Positions 15,776 to 23,941 of a stretch of 25,557 nucleotides of DNA are shown here, in pieces. A model generated the notes under the pieces. That model had not been told where the DNA came from, did not search any database, and saw only the letters and a list, made by a program, of their open reading frames with translations. Each line of letters begins with the position of its first letter. Position 1 is the stretch's first letter. Origin of the DNA: DTSX01 sp964633465 (GTDB lineage Bacteria; Pseudomonadota; Gammaproteobacteria; Steroidobacterales; UBA11654). The DNA is taken from assembly GCA_964633465.1 (NCBI GenBank), contig CAZWGB010000020.1, forward strand, positions 1-25,557. Direction: 5' to 3'. A program made the translations under genes and the position numbers.

Positions 15776-16554
15776 AAATTCTCAATAAAAGATTTAAAAT
15801 GCTCAGTAATGGCATCTGGATCAAGGTCAGGCTCAAGATTTTTACCTTTGATTTCAATGCTGACAGAATCGGGACGCAGTTCATTTGCCCGATGAAAAAA
15901 AGGATACAAGACATCGTCAGGGGCACACATAACCAGCATTGGGCATTCAACACTTTTAAAAAATTTTATAAAATCGTGATCCCAAACTGCTTCATGCGTT
16001 TGGTGAGCTGATTCGTGAGCTCTGAGTGCATCTATAACCTCTCTATGATGCAATTCAATATTTCCTTTTGCTCCTAAGCTGTTGCCGACCAAGTTCCATG
16101 CTTTCATCAAATGACTTCCATCTTCAACAGGACCCCAATCTGAACTAATTGTTTTTCGCATCTCTTCTTTCTCGTTGGCAGTAGCAATGAAAGGTCCAAT
16201 CATGGTCAAGGATGCTATTAGATCCGGATGGTCTTGGGCGATCTGGATGGCCATGGAACTGCCAGTGTGATGCCCAAAAAGATGCACCCTATCTATTGCA
16301 ATATTTTGAATCGCTTCCACCAGCCAAACAGAGTATTCTGCCATAGTTGGGACATGGTCTGGATGAAAGCTTTGTCCAAAACCAGGAGTATCAATGGCAT
16401 AAGTCGAGTAGTCTTGGAGTCGCTGCATGATTGCTTCGAACATTTGGGAAGAACTGGGAGTTTGGTGCAGAAATACAATGGGATCACTCATCCCACTTTG
16501 ATAACGATAGTGGCATTGCCCGCCGGAGGTATCGGTATATGCCTTTTTGATCAT
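15772..16554 (-). CDS. Alpha/beta hydrolase fold protein with non-canonical nucleophile site
   Basis: A 260-residue alpha/beta-fold protein. The fold is clear: oxyanion strand PIVFLHQTP (25-33), TYAIDTPGFGQS (51-62), and the nucleophile elbow LFGHHTGSS (92-100), then the late strand with acid CAPDDVLYP (210-218). The usual G-x-S-x-G serine is His96 (GHHTG), and where the catalytic His should be there is KGKNLEPDLDP (236-246) with Asn239. GHHTG- or GYHTG-type members exist as a subgroup; their chemistry is, to my knowledge, not well defined. It overlaps both neighbours by four bases (MFS upstream, cytochrome b561 downstream), so it belongs to the operon. Confidence 0.82.
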   Translation of the reverse strand: MIKKAYTDTSGGQCHYRYQSGMSDPIVFLHQTPSSSQMFEAIMQRLQDYSTYAIDTPGFGQSFHPDHVPTMAEYSVWLVEAIQNIAIDRVHLFGHHTGSSMAIQIAQDHPDLIASLTMIGPFIATANEKEEMRKTISSDWGPVEDGSHLMKAWNLVGNSLGAKGNIELHHREVIDALRAHESAHQTHEAVWDHDFIKFFKSVECPMLVMCAPDDVLYPFFHRANELRPDSVSIEIKGKNLEPDLDPDAITEHFKSFIENL

Positions 16555-17870
16555 AAGGCGCGTTCTTCAGGCTCAGTTGGCTTTGTTGTAAAAAACTGAC
16601 CCGGTGATTTTATACGAACAGTGATTGCGGCCAACAGCAGTGTGGCATGAGTTGCAGCGATCAATAAAAATGGGCCCCTTGGTCCCATTACATCGAACAA
16701 TTGACCACCAAATTTTGTTGCAGTAAGAATTCCAACAGCGCCAAAAAATGCGCTGACTCCAATTACAGTGCCACGTTGTCTCATTGGAGCCTCTTGCCCA
16801 ATCAGACTGGAAGTAGCAATAACGGTCCCTATGGCACTGGCAGAAATTAAGATGAAGAAAGGCAGGTTTGCATAATTGAGTGGAGAATCAACAAAATACA
16901 TTGATCCGTATGCAACAGTTCCTAATGCCATGGCAATTACCATCGCGGTGACACGGTTTATTCGATCAATCATTGATCCGAAGATAAATGCCCAGACAAT
17001 GCTGAGTAGATTGGTGATAACAATTACTAAAACAACTCTCTTAATTGCTTCACCGGCAGACAAGCCAAGCGCCGTGCCGCTGGTAACCGCCCACAGCGAA
17101 ATAAATATCCCGTTCACTGAAACATCTGCTCTGGCCAGTAACGTTGCTCCAAATGCCAATGCAATTCTTGGATTTCTGGCTGATTCTAGCCCAACAGTTA
17201 CCAGTTCACGCAGAGAGGGCTTGTTGTGATGTTTTGCCGGCGTACCTCCCTTGAGGCCCCTCAGAAATATCAAACCCGAGACAAAAGTCAGTGCTGCTAC
17301 AAGCAGCATCGTATATTGACCGGATGTAATTGGATCATAACCACTGTTGGTAAATACAGTTGGCAGTCGACCGAGCAGAGTTGCAAATGCTGCTACCCCT
17401 AATGCATTCAATACTGAATGCACGCTGATCAATTTACCTCTGGATCGCTCCTGAGGATAATCGTTGACTATTATTGCTAGAACCGAAGAAAGTGCAGCCG
17501 CCCCTATGGCAAATATGGACCTGTATATGAACAATTCAGTGATTGAGGTGGCATAGGGGTAAAGTGCAAAGCCAAGAGATACAACCAATGTGCCAAAAAC
17601 CATTACCGGTCGTCGTCCAATGCGATCTGAGAGCATGCCAAACAAAGCGACAAGTACGATTGCAATGATTTCTTGAGTAAAGGCTAGGTTTCCACTAACT
17701 GTTCCCTGACCTGATCTTGGTATGGACAGCATTTCAGTAAGAATGTATCCCTGGATGAAATTCATACCAGCGAGCACTCCAATGCAAATGAAACAGGCAT
17801 AGAAATAAGTGACGGCATTAAATCGGCTGATGCCTGCTGCAAGCTCTATCGGACCCAATTTCTCGTTCAA
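16551..17870 (-). CDS. MFS transporter, first gene of the catabolic operon
   Basis: A 439-residue, 12-helix inner-membrane carrier. Motif A is GMLSDRIGRRP (78-88) and is well kept, and its second-half repeat is GSMIDRINRVT. Subfamily cannot be set by eye; metabolite:H+ symport is a fair guess. The frame begins with TTG at 17870 preceded by GAGGGA about six bases upstream, a good ribosome site, and the next in-frame ATG would cut off helix 1, so TTG is likely right. It is coupled to the hydrolase by an ATGA overlap. A short inverted repeat, AAGTG/CACTT at 17891-17909, lies in the 83 bases before it. Confidence 0.88.
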   Translation of the reverse strand: MNEKLGPIELAAGISRFNAVTYFYACFICIGVLAGMNFIQGYILTEMLSIPRSGQGTVSGNLAFTQEIIAIVLVALFGMLSDRIGRRPVMVFGTLVVSLGFALYPYATSITELFIYRSIFAIGAAALSSVLAIIVNDYPQERSRGKLISVHSVLNALGVAAFATLLGRLPTVFTNSGYDPITSGQYTMLLVAALTFVSGLIFLRGLKGGTPAKHHNKPSLRELVTVGLESARNPRIALAFGATLLARADVSVNGIFISLWAVTSGTALGLSAGEAIKRVVLVIVITNLLSIVWAFIFGSMIDRINRVTAMVIAMALGTVAYGSMYFVDSPLNYANLPFFILISASAIGTVIATSSLIGQEAPMRQRGTVIGVSAFFGAVGILTATKFGGQLFDVMGPRGPFLLIAATHATLLLAAITVRIKSPGQFFTTKPTEPEERAL

Positions 17871-17953
17871 ATATATTCCCTCTTTAAATTAAGTGAAGAA
17901 ATTACACTTGGCTTAGTTTGATGGAAAATTACTCCTTAGACAAGTAACTCGTT

Positions 17954-19021
17954 CTACCAATAGTGAACCCAACGAGCATTTTCCAAGAATTTTTTGTACG
18001 CCTCTTGTTTGCTTTGAGGTAGTTCGTCAAGATACATGCCAGGATCGTAACGTTCCTGATACTGATCGAAAACCGGCTGATAGAGTTTTAAATGTAAATC
18101 TGGAATACGGTGTTTATCTCTAAAGTCTTGAATGGGTATTGACGCAGAAATTTTAGTCTCAAAAGCTCCAGCGTTTGCAAGTTCCAATCCTCTGGGGCCA
18201 AATATCGCAGAACGTCCTGGACCGCCGTAGGCGGTGTCGTCGAAAAACCCAGGATTGCGCTTGCCAGTATTCACCGAGTTGTTGGCAATGAGTGTGTATA
18301 AGCTGTTGTGGTATGAGGTCAGTCTCATGTCTTCGTATTCAAAGCCACCAGTTGCCACTCTACAAATTATTTCTGCCCCCTTAAAGGCCATGCAACGAAA
18401 TAACTCCGGTTCAAACTGAACTGCAGACATCGCAATATTGCCTATATCGGTTTTAGCTATAGGAATTACTGCATCCTCTCCATACATTTCAATGAAACGG
18501 TCGTAAACGTCGTATATTGCACTCGTATATTGTTCGGATCCTGGAAATAAGCCCCGCACATTTCTTTGTTTCCAATGTTTCGCGACAACATTGCCATCAG
18601 GACCCATTAGCACCATTAGGTGCAGAATGTGATCGGGCCAATCTGGATCCTTGGCATAGGTTCCAAATACGATGTAACAACCATAATCTTGGCACTTTTT
18701 GCCAATTTTTTCAGTTTCCGGTCCCGGTACGTCAATTGCAATATTATAATGCTCTTCCCTTGACCAATTGCTGAAGCCAACGATTGGAAATTCATGGAAA
18801 CAAATAAGATCACTCTTGCCTCCATAGCCCTGAGCAATATCGATGCATTCAAGCATATAAGCTAAATTATGTTTAATATCCTTCACCGGATTTTTCCCAT
18901 CCACTCCATGGACTCTTGTTTGTGCTATCGCAACACTAATGGCGTCTTTTTTTAATGGCAGTGATGGGTAGGTGCCGTCTTGGCGGACCATTGTCTTAGT
19001 CTCTTTGTCATTTGGAGGCAT
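17954..19021 (-). CDS. Nitrilase-superfamily protein lacking the catalytic cysteine
   Basis: A 355-residue protein of the carbon-nitrogen hydrolase (nitrilase) fold, closest by eye to aliphatic amidase AmiE. The first Glu of the active site is present (Glu77, LICFHEFPI) and the Lys is at 148 (VVAKHWKQ). The strand that should hold the nucleophile reads IAMSAVQFEPELFR, and alignment on PELFR and KGAEII puts Ser199 where Cys should be. The second Glu found before GWYPG in AmiE aligns with Arg156 (NVRGLFPG). Hydrolysis of an amide or nitrile is therefore doubtful. GGAG lies seven bases before the ATG. The gene stands 83 bases upstream of the seven-gene operon on the same strand and may be its first member; it diverges from the AbfD-like gene. 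Confidence 0.85.
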   Translation of the reverse strand: MPPNDKETKTMVRQDGTYPSLPLKKDAISVAIAQTRVHGVDGKNPVKDIKHNLAYMLECIDIAQGYGGKSDLICFHEFPIVGFSNWSREEHYNIAIDVPGPETEKIGKKCQDYGCYIVFGTYAKDPDWPDHILHLMVLMGPDGNVVAKHWKQRNVRGLFPGSEQYTSAIYDVYDRFIEMYGEDAVIPIAKTDIGNIAMSAVQFEPELFRCMAFKGAEIICRVATGGFEYEDMRLTSYHNSLYTLIANNSVNTGKRNPGFFDDTAYGGPGRSAIFGPRGLELANAGAFETKISASIPIQDFRDKHRIPDLHLKLYQPVFDQYQERYDPGMYLDELPQSKQEAYKKFLENARWVHYW

Positions 19022-19165
19022 AGTTCACTCCTTGGATCTGTTGTTATTTCTCAGACTATAGTATATCTGCTTGTATTTGTTTTAACCCGACTGGTGTGTG
19101 TTTTTTGTAATTTTCTAAGCTAGGAAAAATCATTAATCATTGCGCCGACAATACTATCTTATTGT

Positions 19166-19171
19166 TATAAT
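19166..19171 (+). promoter_or_regulatory. Consensus -10 box just before the AbfD-like start
   Basis: A perfect TATAAT lies eight bases before the ATG at 19179. If used, transcription would begin on or next to the ATG and give a leaderless message. No good -35 box is seen at 17 bases; CCGACA is at 15. If the upstream TTG (19140) is the true start this is coding sequence instead. Confidence 0.3.
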
Positions 19172-19178
19172 TAGGAGC

Positions 19179-20708
19179 ATGACCAAGCCAATTGCAACCG
19201 GCAAAGAATACATAAATAGTCTCAGAAATCGAGATCTGAATGTTTATTTATTGGGTGAAAAAATCAGTGATCCTGTTGAGCATCCAATCATCAGGCCTTC
19301 CATCAATGCTGTTGCTGAGACCTATGATCTTGCACAAACTAACCCAGATTTGGCCAGTGCAATTTCTCCTTACACAAACGAGAGGATCAGTCGTTTTTTA
19401 CACATCGCAGAAAATCCAAGCGATCTTATTTTGCAAAATAAAATGCAAAGGAAATTGGGGCAATTAACCGGCACTTGTTTCCAGAGGTGCGTTGGCATGG
19501 ATGCTTTAAATACCCTGCATTCGGTCACTTACGATATTGATCAAGAAAATCAAACTTCATATCACGAAAGATTCTTGTCTTTCTTGTCTATGGTGCAAAA
19601 ACATGGTTTTGTGATCGGTGGAGCAATGACAGATGTCAAAGGTGATCGGAGTCTGTTGCCGCATCAGCAAGATGATCCTGATCTCTACGTTCGAGTTGTC
19701 GATCGAAATAAAGAGGGAGTCTTTATACGTGGAGCCAAAGCACACCAGACAGGATGTATAAATTCCCATTGGATGGTGGTTATGCCTACCGTGAGACTGA
19801 CGGAACAGGATCAGGATTATGCCATTGTCGGTGCAATGCCAGTTGATACCAAGGGGATAACTTATATTTACGGTAGACAGTCTAGTGATACCAGACATCT
19901 TGAAGAGGGAGGTTTGGATACTGGCAACCAGAAATTTTCTGGCCAAGAAGCTTTGGTCATTTTGAACGATGTATTTATTCCCAATGAGTATATTTTTATG
20001 GACGGCGAATATGATTTTGCCTCAACCTTGATTGAACGCTTTACCTGCTATCATCGAAGAAGTTATGTTTGTAAATCAGGAGTTGGGGATGTCTTAATTG
20101 GAGCTGCTGCTGCCATTGCTGAATACAATGGTGTTGATGGTGCATCCCATGTTAAAGACAAGCTTACAGAGATGACCCATTTGAATGAAACCATTTATGG
20201 AACTGGAATAGCGTCTAGTTACCAAGCAAAAGCAACGAATTCTGGTGTCTACATCAACGACGATATGTTATCCAATGTGTGCAAACATCATGTAACAAAA
20301 TTTACCTATGAAATCGGCAGACTAGCCCAAGATCTAGCTGGGGCATTGGTTGTGACGATGCCCTCAGAGAAAGATCTCAAGCATCCTGAGTTGGGCTCAA
20401 TCATCAAAAAATATCTGCGAACAAAAGCAGACTTGGATCCAGAAGACCGTATTCGTATTCTTCGGTTGATAGAAAATATGACATTGGGGAGAAATGCCGT
20501 AGGTTATTTAACCGAATCTCTTCACGGGGCAGGTTCTCCACAGGCACAAAGAATTCAAATCTCACGGCAAATGCAGTTGGAATTTAAAAAGCAATTGGCA
20601 CGTGCACTAGCAGGTATTTTGCCTGATCCAGACGAGGCAACAGATCAAGATGGGGATACTTACATGAGCCGGGTATTTTCTTTGCCAGAAAGTTCTTCCA
20701 GAGATTAA
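19179..20708 (+). CDS. 4-hydroxybutyryl-CoA dehydratase (AbfD)-like protein, HpaB superfamily
   Basis: A 509-residue flavin and [4Fe-4S] enzyme-like protein of the 4-hydroxyphenylacetate 3-hydroxylase superfamily, strongly like clostridial AbfD, which dehydrates 4-hydroxybutyryl-CoA to crotonyl-CoA by a ketyl radical. Landmarks are the cluster ligands Cys100 and Cys104 (CFQRC), GAMTDVKGDRS (148-158), RGAKAHQTG (184-192), GQEALVILNDVFIP (255-268), His292 (YHRRSYVCK), KLTEMTHLNETIYG (328-341) and Glu446 in ESLHGAGSPQAQR. As I recall, AbfD has His292-x6-Cys299; here it is His292-x5-Cys298, one residue shorter, checked in the bases. I use the ATG at 19179; the frame extends to a TTG at 19140. AGGAG is only one base from the ATG. 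Single gene, its stop abutting the Rieske stop. Confidence 0.85.
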   Translation: MTKPIATGKEYINSLRNRDLNVYLLGEKISDPVEHPIIRPSINAVAETYDLAQTNPDLASAISPYTNERISRFLHIAENPSDLILQNKMQRKLGQLTGTCFQRCVGMDALNTLHSVTYDIDQENQTSYHERFLSFLSMVQKHGFVIGGAMTDVKGDRSLLPHQQDDPDLYVRVVDRNKEGVFIRGAKAHQTGCINSHWMVVMPTVRLTEQDQDYAIVGAMPVDTKGITYIYGRQSSDTRHLEEGGLDTGNQKFSGQEALVILNDVFIPNEYIFMDGEYDFASTLIERFTCYHRRSYVCKSGVGDVLIGAAAAIAEYNGVDGASHVKDKLTEMTHLNETIYGTGIASSYQAKATNSGVYINDDMLSNVCKHHVTKFTYEIGRLAQDLAGALVVTMPSEKDLKHPELGSIIKKYLRTKADLDPEDRIRILRLIENMTLGRNAVGYLTESLHGAGSPQAQRIQISRQMQLEFKKQLARALAGILPDPDEATDQDGDTYMSRVFSLPESSSRD

Positions 20709-21830
20709 TTAATCTGATGTCAGTAAAGGCACGGGATCCAGAACCCAGTTTTTTTCTGTTCGCCTTGCAGGACAGGGAATTGAATAAGCTGTATTGTGTT
20801 CTTCATCCTTTAATTTCCTGAAATCGATGCGAAATCCCATCTTGTCAAATTCTTTCAGGGTACTTCGATATTTGCCAATAATGGCATCCGCAGGTACCAA
20901 GATTTCTTTAGTCATTGTATCGGGCGTCACGAAGGGTCGTAAATTTTCCATAACATCAATGTCTTGATGGGCAATTACGAGATTTCTTTCCATTATCATT
21001 GCGTCCATGGCTTCATCCATAAGCCAATTGCGCATGTTGACAAAATAAATTCGAGTTTGAAATTCATCAATTGGCTGCTCAAAGAAATACTGATGAAACC
21101 AACCCGTTTCCTCTTTAGTGTGAATCTGAGTTATCAGTGTATTGGGTCCGTGGTAACCCCCATAGACTGTGAGATTTCCTGATTCTTTTCTGGCACTTTC
21201 ACCGTAAGTTTCAGCATCCAAGGGAGGTGCATCAAACACTTGAGCAAAATTAACCCCCCATGCTGTGTCAGTCATTTCTGTGGGATTTACCTTATAATCG
21301 TTTTTTGTACCTTCAAATCCATGGGTTGGATGCACAAATTCATTGTGTGCCGGATCCAAGCCATTCTCTATTGATCTTTCGTAGTTGTAATTAATATCAA
21401 TGGTAATGGTCTCATTGGCTCGCCATCCATCAGCTTCAAATTCCTCAATTTCATAAACACCACATCTTTCATTCTCAGGCAGATCGCCCAGAAATGCGAA
21501 AACAATTCCATATTTCTCTGAAACAGGATAGCTATCAACTTTGGCTCTTGGTGGAACTTTGCTTCCTGGTCCAAGCGATGGAACTGTCAGACATTTGCCA
21601 TCCCCACCATATTGCCAGCCATGATACGGACAAGCGATGGCGTTGTTTTCAGGAATACATTTACCATTGGCCAGTGAACCACCCCTATGAACACATACAT
21701 TGCTCAAGCAATGTGCTTTGCGTTGCTGATCTCTAAAAGCAACGAAATCAAGTCCTAATATTTGTTGTTTAAGAGGTTTGTCCTCAAGTTCTTTGCTTAA
21801 ACAAACCGGGTACCAAAAATTAATATACAT
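20709..21830 (-). CDS. Rieske non-haem iron oxygenase, alpha subunit (tandem copy 2)
   Basis: A 373-residue oxygenase. Rieske ligands are Cys46-His48 (CVHRG) and Cys67-His70 (CPYHGW); the mononuclear iron site is Asp159, His162 and His167 (LDPAHNEFVHPTHG). It closely resembles the next gene upstream in layout (FINFWY opening, HNEFVHPTHGF, a PARR/PGRK-like end), so the two look like a tandem duplication. The substrate is not readable. A TATAAT on this strand (21861-21856) could give it a start of its own about 20 bases before the ATG, in addition to read-through from upstream. Its TAA sits directly against the TAA of the AbfD-like gene. Confidence 0.92.
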   Translation of the reverse strand: MYINFWYPVCLSKELEDKPLKQQILGLDFVAFRDQQRKAHCLSNVCVHRGGSLANGKCIPENNAIACPYHGWQYGGDGKCLTVPSLGPGSKVPPRAKVDSYPVSEKYGIVFAFLGDLPENERCGVYEIEEFEADGWRANETITIDINYNYERSIENGLDPAHNEFVHPTHGFEGTKNDYKVNPTEMTDTAWGVNFAQVFDAPPLDAETYGESARKESGNLTVYGGYHGPNTLITQIHTKEETGWFHQYFFEQPIDEFQTRIYFVNMRNWLMDEAMDAMIMERNLVIAHQDIDVMENLRPFVTPDTMTKEILVPADAIIGKYRSTLKEFDKMGFRIDFRKLKDEEHNTAYSIPCPARRTEKNWVLDPVPLLTSD

Positions 21831-21855
21831 CTCTAACTCTTAATTACTCAAACAG

Positions 21856-21861
21856 ATTATA
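21856..21861 (-). promoter_or_regulatory. Candidate -10 box for the second Rieske gene
   Basis: A perfect TATAAT on the minus strand in the 99-base gap between the two tandem Rieske genes. No strong -35 box is visible at the right distance (TTTAAA is about 19 bases away). It suggests separate control of the last gene, but chance matches are common in AT-rich DNA. Confidence 0.3.
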
Positions 21862-21929
21862 TTCTCATGGGACAGAAAATTTAAACAAAAAATGGTAACT
21901 AAGTGTAACAGTCAGTCAATAGTGGTTTG

Positions 21930-23033
21930 TTAAAGCATCGGAATTGAATCAACAACCCAACCCTTGGTTTTTTTTCTCCCTGGGCTCGGGATTGCGTATG
22001 CATGGGAAAGTCTGTTTTTAGCGACGGTCTCGCTATCGATTCGCCACCCTTTTTGCTCCCATTTTTCCAGCAATTCACGATAGCGTTTAATGGGTCGATC
22101 CATGGGTACAAAAAATTCGTTGTTAATTTTATTGGGCGTCAAAACCGGGTTAATGTTGACTAGAACATCACGGTCTTGGAATGCAACCACCTGATTGCGT
22201 TCCATTACACGCTCATCGTCTTTTGAATCGGTAAGAAAATTTCTGGTATTAATCAAGTAAATACTAGTGGATGTTTCATCAATGGGAGTTTCAAAAACAT
22301 ACTGATGGATTAAGATTTCTGGTGTTGGGTGTATATAGGTCCATAGCATGGATATCCCATGGTGGCCTGTTCCCGCTTCGATTACTGCATTTACATCACG
22401 TCCAGAGGCTTTCCTCATTTTTTTCTCTTTCAAGGGTGGAGCGTATACTTTGTTGAAAAAACCAGTTCCCCATTCGGTTAATTTCATATCAATGGGAGGT
22501 GATTTGTAATCTTCATCTTCACCTGAAAAACCGTGAGTGGGATGAACAAACTCGTTGTGAGCTCCATCAATTCCATTTTCAATTGAACGTTTGTAATCAA
22601 TATCAAATTGAAAATGCTGTGTTGTGGTTCTCCAATCTTTCCAATTGTATTCCTTGACTTCAAGTATCGGGCACCTTTGTTTATCAGGAATGTCGCCAAG
22701 GAAGCAGAAGATCAAACCATAAATTTCCTTTGTTGGGTAGGAGTCAATTTTGGCTCTTTTTGGTATTTTCGCCTCTTTTCCCAGTGACGGGATGCGATGG
22801 CATTTGCCGTCTCCATCAAACTGCCATCCGTGGTAGGGGCATTGAATGCAGCTCCCAACAATTTTACCACCTGACAAAGCACCACCACGGTGGATGCAAA
22901 CATCACTTAAGCACTGTGCATTACCCGCCTCATCACGGAATAAAACAAAATATTGACCAAGCATTTTTTTTCGTATCGGCTGATCAGTAAGGTTTTCACT
23001 TTGTTCGGCGGCATACCAAAAATTAATAAACAT
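21930..23033 (-). CDS. Rieske non-haem iron oxygenase, alpha subunit (tandem copy 1)
   Basis: A 367-residue oxygenase with Rieske ligands Cys46-His48 (CIHRG) and Cys65-His68 (CPYHGW) and the iron site Asp156, His159 and His164 (IDGAHNEFVHPTHG). It begins MFINFWYAAEQSENL, like copy 2. GGGA lies nine bases before the ATG. It follows the 8-TM protein by 18 bases and is third in the unit FAD monooxygenase, membrane protein, Rieske, Rieske. Electrons must come from a ferredoxin or reductase outside the window. A role in opening the same ring as the FAD monooxygenase is likely from context only. Confidence 0.92.
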   Translation of the reverse strand: MFINFWYAAEQSENLTDQPIRKKMLGQYFVLFRDEAGNAQCLSDVCIHRGGALSGGKIVGSCIQCPYHGWQFDGDGKCHRIPSLGKEAKIPKRAKIDSYPTKEIYGLIFCFLGDIPDKQRCPILEVKEYNWKDWRTTTQHFQFDIDYKRSIENGIDGAHNEFVHPTHGFSGEDEDYKSPPIDMKLTEWGTGFFNKVYAPPLKEKKMRKASGRDVNAVIEAGTGHHGISMLWTYIHPTPEILIHQYVFETPIDETSTSIYLINTRNFLTDSKDDERVMERNQVVAFQDRDVLVNINPVLTPNKINNEFFVPMDRPIKRYRELLEKWEQKGWRIDSETVAKNRLSHAYAIPSPGRKKTKGWVVDSIPML

Positions 23034-23051
23034 TTTTATCAGTCCCTTGTT

Positions 23052-23939
23052 TTATTGCTTTCTATGTAGTCTTTCTTTTTCGCCTTTTGGAGTGAAAACC
23101 GCAATGAATATTCCTATCAAAATTGCTCCAAAGACCAGGACCAACTCGGTTAGATACTCTTTAGGATAGACCCAGAATTCTATCAGCAGTCCCCATCTCC
23201 CTATTATCTCGTAGGAGGTATAGGCAATGATTGCAGTAGGGATGGCATAACGAATGGCTCTGGTGACATTCCAAAATTTCATAAGCCTTATAACAAGAAA
23301 TAATGCCCAAATGGTGTTGAGGAAGAAGAAAATGTAGGTCAAGGGATGCCGATCTCCAACAAAAGCATCTTCATAGAGAATCAGCAAAATGATATAGAAA
23401 AACCAAATTACATAGACTGTTTCCATAGCGGTAACCGCCGCGTAGTTCCTTTTATAACCAGGTGTTGGTTTGCCTGTTGAAAGTTTTAAATGCCTTTGAA
23501 ACCAGCGAAAAAAATTGCATTTAGTTTCTCGGTTGAAAAAGAAATATAGCAAACTGGTCATCAAAACCCCGATTGAGGATTGCATAACCAAATACTCAGG
23601 ATAGAGATTGAGCTTTCCGTTTGGCAGTATCTGCTCGATATTGAGATATTCGGCATAAAAAACGAAGGAAAATTCTACCCACCCAGTCCAGAGACAAAAG
23701 CCTGCAAAATAACCCAACCAAGTTGCTGGCACTTCATCATTTTTTTTCATGCCAATGAACAACAGCACGGTACCTAGCAGCCCTAAAAGGAAGGCTGCTG
23801 GGTATTGCAATCCCTCACCAAAAATTTTTTCAACGAGGACCATGAGGGTATGGCCTAAACCTTGAGTAATAAAAACAACCACAAATGCCAACAATCCCAC
23901 AAATGGAGGCCTGTAGAAGATTCCTTTGACGTTGTCCAT
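23052..23939 (-). CDS. Unknown polytopic membrane protein, about 8 helices
   Basis: A 295-residue integral membrane protein that I do not recognise. Hydrophobic segments lie near 13-33, 45-63, 72-98, 117-136, 170-190, 200-220, 226-245 and 258-280. A basic loop, RWFQRHLKLSTGKPTPGYKR, separates two four-helix halves. Polar or aromatic in-membrane residues include Trp82, Trp86 and Glu88 (WTGWVEFSF). There is no signal peptide beyond the first helix and no ABC, MFS or haem motif visible. It starts two bases after the FAD monooxygenase stop and precedes the Rieske gene by 18 bases, so it must be co-expressed with these oxygenases. Substrate entry, or membrane docking of the oxygenases, are possible roles. 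Confidence 0.82.
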   Translation of the reverse strand: MDNVKGIFYRPPFVGLLAFVVVFITQGLGHTLMVLVEKIFGEGLQYPAAFLLGLLGTVLLFIGMKKNDEVPATWLGYFAGFCLWTGWVEFSFVFYAEYLNIEQILPNGKLNLYPEYLVMQSSIGVLMTSLLYFFFNRETKCNFFRWFQRHLKLSTGKPTPGYKRNYAAVTAMETVYVIWFFYIILLILYEDAFVGDRHPLTYIFFFLNTIWALFLVIRLMKFWNVTRAIRYAIPTAIIAYTSYEIIGRWGLLIEFWVYPKEYLTELVLVFGAILIGIFIAVFTPKGEKERLHRKQ

Positions 23940-23941
23940 TT

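Noticed and set aside
17891..17909. Inverted repeat AAGTG/CACTT between the nitrilase-like gene and the MFS gene
   Set aside because: Stem of only five pairs with two G-C pairs and no clean T-run, so not called a terminator; it may be a weak attenuator.
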